Shown here: one piece after another, positions 1 to 4,643 of the stretch
Layout: every line of letters starts with the position of its first letter
Numbering within the stretch: the first letter of the stretch is position 1
Assembly (NCBI GenBank): GCA_903871975.1
Contig: CAIQIY010000244.1
Location: 1 to 6,449 of the forward strand
Length of the DNA stretch: 6,449 nucleotides
Source: an uncultured Chloroflexota bacterium
GTDB taxonomy: Bacteria > Chloroflexota > Chloroflexia > Chloroflexales > Roseiflexaceae
Reading direction: 5' to 3'
Made by a program: the position numbers and the translations under genes
The notes under the pieces: model-generated
Seen by the model: the letters and a program-made list of their open reading frames with translations, nothing else
What the model was told of the DNA's origin: nothing
Database searches by the model: none

Positions 1-2
1 AG

Positions 3-1364
3 GCGCGGCTGATCGAGGAGACGCTGGCGAGCTTCAAGGTCGAGGCGCAGATCGTCGGGGTCAATGTCGGGCCGGCGATCACGCAATTCGAGCTGCAGCC
101 GGCCGTCGGCGTCAAGGTCAGCAAGATCACGACCCTCGAGCGCGATCTGGCACTGGCGCTGGCGGCGTCGTCGATCCGCATCGAGGCGCCCATCCCGGGC
201 AAAGCGGTCGTCGGCATCGAGATCCCCAACTCCAGCACCACGACCGTGACGATGCGTGCGGTGGTCGAGAGCCCGCAGTTCGATCAGGCGCGCGGCCGCC
301 TCAAGTTCCCGCTCGGCGAGGATGTCTCCGGTATGCCGATCGTGGCCGGCCTCGAGCGTATGCCGCACCTGTTGATGGCGGGCGCCACCGGCAGCGGCAA
401 GAGCGCAGGCATCAATGCGATCATCTGTGCGTTGTTGTTGCGCCATACGCCCGATACGCTGCGTTTCATCATGGTCGATCCCAAGATGGTCGAATTGATC
501 GTCTACAACGGCATCCCACACATGCTCGCGCCCGTCATCACCGAGCTCGAACGGGTCGTGCCGACGCTCAAGTGGGCGACGCGCGAGATGGAGCGGCGCT
601 ACAAGATCTTCGCGCGCCACGGCTTCCGCAACATCGACAGCTATCGCGCCGCGATCGCACAACACCCCGAGTTCGAGCCGTTGCCCTACATCGTGATCAT
701 CATCGACGAGCTCGCCGATCTGATGATGATGGCGCCCGACGAAGTCGAGACACAGATCTGCCGGTTGGCACAGATGGCCCGTGCGACCGGCATGCACCTG
801 ATCATTGCGACGCAGCGCCCGTCGGTCGATGTGGTCACCGGCCTGATCAAGGCCAACTTCCCCTCGCGCGTCGCATTCGCCGTGACATCGCAGACCGACT
901 CGCGGGTGATTCTCGACATGAACGGCGCCGAGCAGCTGCTGGGCCGCGGCGATATGCTGTATCTCGGTGCGGACTCGTCGCGGCCGCAACGCATCCAGGG
1001 CACCTGGGTGAGCGAAGGCGAGGTCGAGCGTATCGTGGCGTTCTGGCGCCGTACGCCCCCGCCCGTGGCGGTTGTGTCACCCGATGCGGACACGACGGCC
1101 ACGCCGCCGCGCCCGGCCGAACCGGCGGGGCCGGCCGAGTTCCTCGGCGCCGAGGAGCGTGATGCGCTGCTGCCCGATGCGATCGCGTTGGTGCGGCAGC
1201 ATCCACGTGCTTCGGCGTCGTTGTTGCAACGTCGCCTGCGCATCGGCTACAGCAAGGCGGCGCAGCTGATCGAGCTGCTCGAGGCGCAGGGGATCGTCGG
1301 GCCGGCGGGCGAGGGGCGCTCGCGCGAGGTGCTGCAACGCGAGCGGCCTGACGATGCCGACTGA
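3..1364 (+). CDS. ftsK: DNA translocase FtsK, C-terminal motor and gamma domain (5' end outside window)
   Basis: FtsK/SpoIIIE is a hexameric, membrane-anchored ATPase that pumps double-stranded DNA at the division septum and helps resolve chromosome dimers. The 453 visible residues are the cytoplasmic motor; the N-terminal membrane part is cut off by the window edge, and the reading frame is open back to base 3, so the ATG at 246 is internal. Visible residues 1-80 or so are the alpha domain (GPAITQFELQP, IPGKAVVGIEIPN). The RecA-like beta domain follows, with Walker A GATGSGKS at residues 127-134 (bases 381-404), Walker B YIVIIIDELADL around Asp235 (base 705), and ATQRPSVDVVTGLIKANFPS downstream. 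A Pro/Ala-rich linker (about 1060-1140) leads to the winged-helix gamma domain (about 1152-1340, SLLQRRLRIGYSKAAQLIE, GIVGPAGEGRSREVL), which in this family reads polar DNA motifs and contacts XerD. No damage is visible. Family assignment is secure; lineage is not. Confidence 0.97.
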   Translation, partial: ARLIEETLASFKVEAQIVGVNVGPAITQFELQPAVGVKVSKITTLERDLALALAASSIRIEAPIPGKAVVGIEIPNSSTTTVTMRAVVESPQFDQARGRLKFPLGEDVSGMPIVAGLERMPHLLMAGATGSGKSAGINAIICALLLRHTPDTLRFIMVDPKMVELIVYNGIPHMLAPVITELERVVPTLKWATREMERRYKIFARHGFRNIDSYRAAIAQHPEFEPLPYIVIIIDELADLMMMAPDEVETQICRLAQMARATGMHLIIATQRPSVDVVTGLIKANFPSRVAFAVTSQTDSRVILDMNGAEQLLGRGDMLYLGADSSRPQRIQGTWVSEGEVERIVAFWRRTPPPVAVVSPDADTTATPPRPAEPAGPAEFLGAEERDALLPDAIALVRQHPRASASLLQRRLRIGYSKAAQLIELLEAQGIVGPAGEGRSREVLQRERPDDAD

Positions 1365-1394
1365 ACGCTGCCCACACGCCGGGCAACGCCGTGC

Positions 1395-1399
1395 GAGGG
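1395..1399 (+). promoter_or_regulatory. Ribosome binding site of the kinase gene
   Basis: GAGGG lies 7 nt before the ATG at 1407 and fixes that start. It is useful here because the reading frame is shared with ftsK and open back to the ftsK stop, so length alone would not choose the start. Confidence 0.6.
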
Positions 1400-1406
1400 T
1401 GCGCTG

Positions 1407-2429
1407 ATGCCTCTGTCGCTCGACATCGAAGACCGCGACGCACTCTGCGACTACCTGTGGCGCACCGGCCGTGTGCCGGCCGATGTCGCGCCGCAGATGC
1501 ACGTGCTGGCCGGTGGCGTATCGAACCGGACGGTGCTGGTGCGGGCGCCGGGAATATGCTGGGTGCTCAAGCAGGCGCTCGCGCAGCTGCGCGTCGCCGT
1601 CGAATGGCACAGCGATCCGCGGCGTATCGAGCGCGAAGCGGTGGGGCTGCAGGTGCTGGCAGCGCTGACGCCCCACGGTACGGTGCCCGAGCTGGTGTTC
1701 GTCGATGCCGCGCACCACCTGCTGGCGATGCAGGCAGTTGCCGAACCACACCGCAACTGGAAACAGCTGCTGCTCGCCGGGCAGTTGGATGCATCGCTCG
1801 TGGCGCAATGGGCGACGCTGCTCGGCCAAATCCACGTCGCGTCCCACGCACAGGCGGCACAGCTCGCGGTCACGCTCGACGACCGGCGCTTCTTCGAGTC
1901 GCTGCGGCTCGAGCCATACTACGGCTACGCAGCCACGCAGGTCCCTGCGGCAGCAGATGCATTGGGCGCACTGATCGCGGAGACGCGTCAGGTTCGGCTG
2001 GCGCTGGTGCACGGCGACTACAGCCCGAAGAATGTCCTGATCCACGCCGGCCGGGTGGTCTTGCTCGACCACGAGGTGATCCATTGGGGCGATCCGGCGT
2101 TCGATGTGGGGTTCGCGCTGACCCATCTGCTGGGCAAGGCCAATCACCTGGCGCCGCAGCGTGCGGCGTTTGCGGCGGCGGCACAGCACGCCTGGGCATG
2201 CTACGCGGCCGCCGTCGCACTGCGCTTCGGGGCGGCGCTGGAGGTCCGCGTGGTGCGCCATCTGGCAGCCTGCCTGCTGGCACGCGTCGACGGCCGCTCG
2301 CCGCTCGAGTATCTCGCGCCCGACGCCCGTGCCCGGCAGCGTCGCGCGGCACTGCGGCTGTTCGCGCGCCCGCCGAGCAGCGTCGCCGCGGCCATCGACT
2401 GTGTCATCGAGGAGTTGGAGCATGACTGA
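1407..2429 (+). CDS. Aminoglycoside phosphotransferase-fold small-molecule kinase, substrate unknown
   Basis: This 340-residue protein has the bilobal kinase fold of the APH/choline kinase family, which transfers ATP phosphate to small hydroxy compounds in the cytoplasm. Visible motifs are a Gly-rich loop at 36-46 (GGVSNRTVLVR), the ATP-binding lysine K55 (WVLKQ), a helix-C glutamate at E77 (RRIEREA), the catalytic HGDYSPKN at 202-209 (base D204, metal-binding N209), and the DFG-like LLDHEV with D221, followed by GDPAFDVGF. Nothing essential appears missing. HGDYSPKN differs from the HGDLHTGS of methylthioribose kinase, so it is not a standard MtnK, and an antibiotic-resistance role is unsupported. 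It begins 42 nt after ftsK and its last 8 nt overlap the enolase-like gene, so the natural inference is that its product is the substrate of that protein. The true substrate cannot be read from sequence. Confidence 0.88.
   Translation: MPLSLDIEDRDALCDYLWRTGRVPADVAPQMHVLAGGVSNRTVLVRAPGICWVLKQALAQLRVAVEWHSDPRRIEREAVGLQVLAALTPHGTVPELVFVDAAHHLLAMQAVAEPHRNWKQLLLAGQLDASLVAQWATLLGQIHVASHAQAAQLAVTLDDRRFFESLRLEPYYGYAATQVPAAADALGALIAETRQVRLALVHGDYSPKNVLIHAGRVVLLDHEVIHWGDPAFDVGFALTHLLGKANHLAPQRAAFAAAAQHAWACYAAAVALRFGAALEVRVVRHLAACLLARVDGRSPLEYLAPDARARQRRAALRLFARPPSSVAAAIDCVIEELEHD
2409..2414 (+). promoter_or_regulatory. Ribosome binding site of the enolase-like gene
   Basis: GAGGAG lies inside the end of the kinase gene, 7 nt before the ATG at 2422. 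It selects this start over in-frame ATGs further upstream (the frame is open from 2161), and it fits enolase homology, which begins at the next residues. Confidence 0.75.
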
Positions 2430-3687
2430 GCTGGTCATTCGTGAACTGCGCGGCCTCGAGATCCTCGACAGCCGCGGTCGGCCGACGCTGCTGGCGCGCT
2501 GCGAGCTGGCATCGGGCGCCATCGGCCGCGCCTCGGAGCCGTCGGGTGCGTCGCGCGGTGCCGCCGAGGCCTACGAACTGCGCGACGGCGATCCGCGGCG
2601 GCATCGCGGCCGCGGCTGCCTGCGTGCCGCCGCGAGCATCACGGCCACCATCGCCGATGCGGTCGCAGGGCGTGCCTTCGCCGACCAGGCGGCGTTCGAT
2701 GCGGCGCTGCTCGCGCTCGATGGTACCAGTACATTCGCGCGACTCGGCGCCAATGCCACGCTGGCCGCCTCGCTGGCGGTCGCACGCGCTGCTGCCGCGG
2801 CGACACGCCAACCCCTCTACGCGTATGCGGCCGGGCTCGCCGCCGTGCCGCACGCGCCACGGTTGCCGCGGCCGATGATCAACCTGTTCAGCGGTGGCAA
2901 ACACGCTGGTGGTCAGGTGCCCATCCAGGACCTGCTGATCATCCCCCAGGCCGACAGCATGGCTGGCATCCTGGAGCAGGCAACGGCCGTGTTTCACGCC
3001 GCGGCCGAGCTCGGTGCCACGCGCTACGGCATGCGCCTGCTCACCGCCGACGAGGGCGGGCTGGCGCCGCCGTTCCCGACGCTCGAGGCGATGTTCGACG
3101 ACGCCAGCGAGGCGATTGTGCGCGCCGGGCTGCGGCCGGGCCGCGATGTGCGCCTGGCCATCGATGTCGCGGCGAGCCACTTCGCGACGGCTGATGGCTA
3201 TGTGTTGCGTGATCAGCTACTCAGCAGCCGGCAGCTGATCGACCAACTGGCGCGTTGGGCCGACGACTACGCCCTGGCCAGCATCGAGGATGGCCTGGCC
3301 GAGGACGATTGGGCGCACTGGCCGGTGTTGTGCGCACGCCTCGGCGCGCGGCTGACGATCATCGGCGACGATCTGCTGTGTACCAATCCCGCCCGCATCA
3401 CGCGCGCCCACGAGTGCCACGCGGCCAACGGGTTGTTGCTCAAGGTCAACCAGATCGGTACCCTCAGCCAGGCGCTGCATGCCGGCCAGCTGGCGCGCGC
3501 GGCCGGCTGGCAGGTCGTGGTCAGCGCCCGCAGCGGCGAAACCGAGGACGACTGGCTGGCCGACGTGGCGGTGGGTTGGGCCGGTGATCAGATCAAGGTC
3601 GGTTCGGTGACCCAGTCGGAACGGCTGGCGAAATACAATCGCCTGCTCGAACTCGAAGCGTTCGATGGCCTGCGCCTCGCCGACTGA
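2422..3687 (+). CDS. Enolase-superfamily paralogue with altered active site, probably not glycolytic enolase
   Basis: This 421-residue protein aligns over the full length of enolase (usually about 430 residues), the Mg-dependent enzyme that converts 2-phosphoglycerate to phosphoenolpyruvate. Conserved elements in order are LEILDSRGRPT (12-22), the mobile loop PSGASRG (40-46), GGKHAGG with H161, DEGG with E211, metal ligands D248, E289 (ASIEDG) and D316 (IIGDD), the proton-abstracting lysine K341 (LLLKVNQIGTLS), phosphate-binding R370-S371, and K392 (DQIKVGS). Two catalytic positions differ. The QEF glutamate (yeast Glu168) is Asp170, and the SHRSGETED histidine (yeast His373) is Ala369, codon gcc at 3526-3528. 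True enolases keep both. The intact metal site and lysine suggest an active lyase on another phosphorylated acid. The start is set by the ribosome binding site at 2409 and by homology. It overlaps the kinase gene by 8 nt (ATGACTGA), which implies coupled translation and a shared pathway. The reaction itself is unknown. Confidence 0.9.
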   Translation: MTELVIRELRGLEILDSRGRPTLLARCELASGAIGRASEPSGASRGAAEAYELRDGDPRRHRGRGCLRAAASITATIADAVAGRAFADQAAFDAALLALDGTSTFARLGANATLAASLAVARAAAAATRQPLYAYAAGLAAVPHAPRLPRPMINLFSGGKHAGGQVPIQDLLIIPQADSMAGILEQATAVFHAAAELGATRYGMRLLTADEGGLAPPFPTLEAMFDDASEAIVRAGLRPGRDVRLAIDVAASHFATADGYVLRDQLLSSRQLIDQLARWADDYALASIEDGLAEDDWAHWPVLCARLGARLTIIGDDLLCTNPARITRAHECHAANGLLLKVNQIGTLSQALHAGQLARAAGWQVVVSARSGETEDDWLADVAVGWAGDQIKVGSVTQSERLAKYNRLLELEAFDGLRLAD

Positions 3688-3693
3688 CCTTGC

Positions 3694-4176
3694 TCAGCGC
3701 GGTGGCTCCGAGACCAGGGCGATGTTCTTCGGCCCCTTGAACGGCAACACCATGCGCTCGTAGCTGACGCGCCGCTCGCGGTAGAAGGCCTCGATCGCCT
3801 GCAGCAATGCCTCCTGGCCGAGCTTCTCTGCTGCCCAGAAGTTGCAACATGGCACCAGGATGGCGCGACGCACACACGCCGCTTCGGCGACTGCACGCGT
3901 CGCTTCGTCGGGGTGCAGGCCGACGATCAGGTCGTAGTATGGCGCCATCGCCGCGTCGAATGGCTCGGCGCGGCCACCAATGCCCCGCAGCGTGTGGCCG
4001 CGGGGGTCGATGACTTCGGCCGTGTAGCGCCACCGCCGGCTCAGGACGCGCGCCAGCATGCCTTGCCCGCCCGCTACGTCGGCGATATAGGTCACCTCGT
4101 GCCCGTATCGCTCGGCGATGAACGCCGCAAGCACGTCGAACCGCTCAGGATCGCCGTGAAACCGATGCCGACCCAT
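3694..4176 (-). CDS. Small SAM-dependent methyltransferase-like protein, target unknown
   Basis: This 160-residue protein reads as a short class I methyltransferase core. Residues 31-42 (IADVAGGQGMLA) fit the SAM-binding motif I, IDPR at 56-59 fits the acidic end of strand beta-2, and DLIVGLHPDEAT (82-93) followed by VPCCNFW (108-114) resembles the GLHPCG...VPCC pattern of the Methyltransf_32/TRM13-like group. The C-terminus KGPKNIALVSE (148-157) looks like the final strands. No target-recognition domain is visible. I chose the ATG at 4176 because homology-like sequence begins there, a GGGGG stretch sits a few bases upstream, and a possible extended -10 lies at 4209-4217. An ATG at 4218 would add 14 residues of unremarkable sequence. 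The gene converges on the enolase-like gene with 6 nt between stop codons. Methyl-acceptor (RNA, protein or small molecule) cannot be told, and catalytic activity is inferred only from motif I. Confidence 0.72.
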   Translation of the reverse strand: MGRHRFHGDPERFDVLAAFIAERYGHEVTYIADVAGGQGMLARVLSRRWRYTAEVIDPRGHTLRGIGGRAEPFDAAMAPYYDLIVGLHPDEATRAVAEAACVRRAILVPCCNFWAAEKLGQEALLQAIEAFYRERRVSYERMVLPFKGPKNIALVSEPPR

Positions 4177-4208
4177 CGTGCGCCCCCACGCTCTGCCGTC
4201 GCCGCGCA

Positions 4209-4217
4209 AGCATACCA
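4209..4217 (-). promoter_or_regulatory. Possible extended -10 promoter of the methyltransferase gene
   Basis: Reading the minus strand, TGGTATGCT carries a TGn extension and a -10-like hexamer with four of six consensus bases. A transcript would begin near 4202 and leave about 25 nt before the ATG at 4176. No -35 match is present 17 nt upstream, so this is weak. Confidence 0.25.
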
Positions 4218-4362
4218 TCGTTCGGGGCTGCTGCGGCGCGGGGCGCCCATTCCCTGCTCTCGCGCTGCAGGAGTGGGGTGTCGCGCAGCGACAGGGGGTG
4301 AGGATGCCATGATGTCGTACCCCGACCGGGTTGGCGTGACATCACGGGTGCTGCGCAACCAA

Positions 4363-4380
4363 CCGGAGCGCCGGCTCCGG
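4363..4380. repeat. Perfect inverted repeat, 7-bp arms, 4-nt loop
   Basis: CCGGAGC-GCCG-GCTCCGG can form a strong GC hairpin in DNA or RNA. No T-tract follows on either strand, so it is not an intrinsic terminator. It is the first of three potential hairpins in this gap; function unknown. Confidence 0.5.
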
Positions 4381-4393
4381 CGCCGCACTCCAG

Positions 4394-4411
4394 GGCTGAA
4401 CGGTACCAGCC
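4394..4411. repeat. Inverted repeat, 5-bp arms, 8-nt loop
   Basis: GGCTG at 4394-4398 pairs with CAGCC at 4407-4411. The arms are short and could arise by chance at this GC content; it is listed because it sits between two stronger potential hairpins. Confidence 0.3.
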
Positions 4412-4420
4412 TTGCGTGTG

Positions 4421-4442
4421 GCCCCGCTGCGCATGCAGGGGC
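4421..4442. repeat. Imperfect inverted repeat, 8 paired bases with a 2-nt bulge
   Basis: GCCCC (4421-4425) and TGC (4428-4430) pair with GCA (4435-4437) and GGGGC (4438-4442), with the bases GC bulged and a GCAT loop. No T-tract follows. It is the third potential hairpin in a row upstream of the helicase promoter. Confidence 0.35.
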
Positions 4443-4527
4443 AACGAACCTGGCCGCGCACGTGCCGCCGCTGTCGACCGCTGGCGCTTCCGGCTCTGAC
4501 GTCGCATCAGCCCTGCCCCCTCCCGGC

Positions 4528-4556
4528 TTGACAACGCACGCGGGACAGCATAGAGT
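4528..4556 (+). promoter_or_regulatory. Sigma-70-type promoter of the helicase gene
   Basis: TTGACA at 4528-4533 is a perfect -35 box. A 17-nt spacer follows, then TAGAGT at 4551-4556, which matches four of six -10 consensus bases, including the critical A at position 2 and T at position 6. Transcription would begin near 4563, giving a leader of about 80 nt before the ATG at 4644. A perfect -35 with ideal spacing is unlikely by chance in such GC-rich DNA, and it points the right way. Confidence 0.65.
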
Positions 4557-4593
4557 GAAGATCCGCAGGCAGGCTCCAGGTTTCTGACAAACA

Positions 4594-4624
4594 CGAGCGC
4601 ATATGTGGTCTTGCGAGCGTGTAT
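4594..4624 (+). repeat. Direct repeat pair CGAGCGYRTAT in the helicase leader
   Basis: CGAGCGCATAT at 4594-4604 and CGAGCGTGTAT at 4614-4624 share nine of eleven bases, the other two being transitions, and lie exactly 20 bp apart, about two helical turns. They sit between the promoter and the ribosome binding site, where a bound regulator would block transcription. Operator function is inferred from position and spacing only. Confidence 0.35.
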
Positions 4625-4631
4625 ACCACGC
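4617..4631 (+). promoter_or_regulatory. Small inverted repeat just before the helicase ribosome binding site
   Basis: GCGTG-TATAC-CACGC has perfect 5-bp arms and ends 1 nt before the GAGGA at 4633. In RNA it could form a hairpin beside the ribosome binding site. It overlaps the second direct repeat, so one element may explain both. Confidence 0.25.
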
Positions 4632-4632
4632 C

Positions 4633-4637
4633 GAGGA
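4633..4637 (+). promoter_or_regulatory. Ribosome binding site of the helicase gene
   Basis: GAGGA lies 6 nt before the ATG at 4644 and supports that codon as the start. The encoded N-terminus (MVTLESLTPD) also fits the usual beginning of this helicase group as I remember it. Confidence 0.7.
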
Positions 4638-4643
4638 ATCGCC

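Larger units (their letters stand above)
4177..4527. other. Non-coding stretch between the divergent methyltransferase and helicase genes
   Basis: No convincing gene is seen in these 351 bases. One frame is open across the right part (ATG at 4309 to stop at 4587, with GGGGGTGAGG just upstream), but its third-codon-position GC looks lower than in the neighbouring genes, its product is Pro/Arg/Ala-rich without recognisable motifs, and the helicase promoter lies inside it. The stretch holds three adjacent potential hairpins (4363-4442) and a short inverted repeat CGTGA-CA-TCACG at 4335-4346 that could be an operator. No tRNA, terminal inverted repeats or transposase remnants are apparent. Confidence 0.55.

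Noticed and set aside
2161..2421. An 87-codon N-terminal extension of the enolase-like protein
   Set aside because: The frame is open, but this stretch is the kinase gene read out of frame (Arg/Ser-rich), while the ATG at 2422 has a good ribosome binding site and begins enolase homology at once.
1407..2429. Aminoglycoside resistance gene
   Set aside because: Only the general APH fold is shown. The catalytic motif HGDYSPKN and the coupling to an enolase-like gene suggest metabolism, and no resistance-gene or mobile-element context is present.
1077..2522. Antisense frame of 481 codons opposite the ftsK end, kinase and enolase-like start
   Set aside because: It spans three well-supported genes on the other strand and has shadow-like composition without motifs; high GC at third codon positions suppresses stops in this frame.
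2422..3687. Housekeeping enolase (eno)
   Set aside because: The invariant active-site His is Ala and the Glu168 equivalent is Asp, and the neighbour is a kinase rather than the usual eno neighbours such as pyrG or ftsB.
4335..4346. CRP/FNR-type operator at CGTGA-CA-TCACG
   Set aside because: The arms resemble a CRP half-site, but the spacer is 2 nt instead of 6, and the site lies nearly 190 nt upstream of the only good promoter.
4309..4587. Possible 92-residue gene with a GGGGGTGAGG sequence upstream
   Set aside because: Third-position GC looks lower than in neighbouring genes, the product is Pro/Arg/Ala-rich with no motif, and the helicase promoter lies inside it. A small protein cannot be fully excluded.
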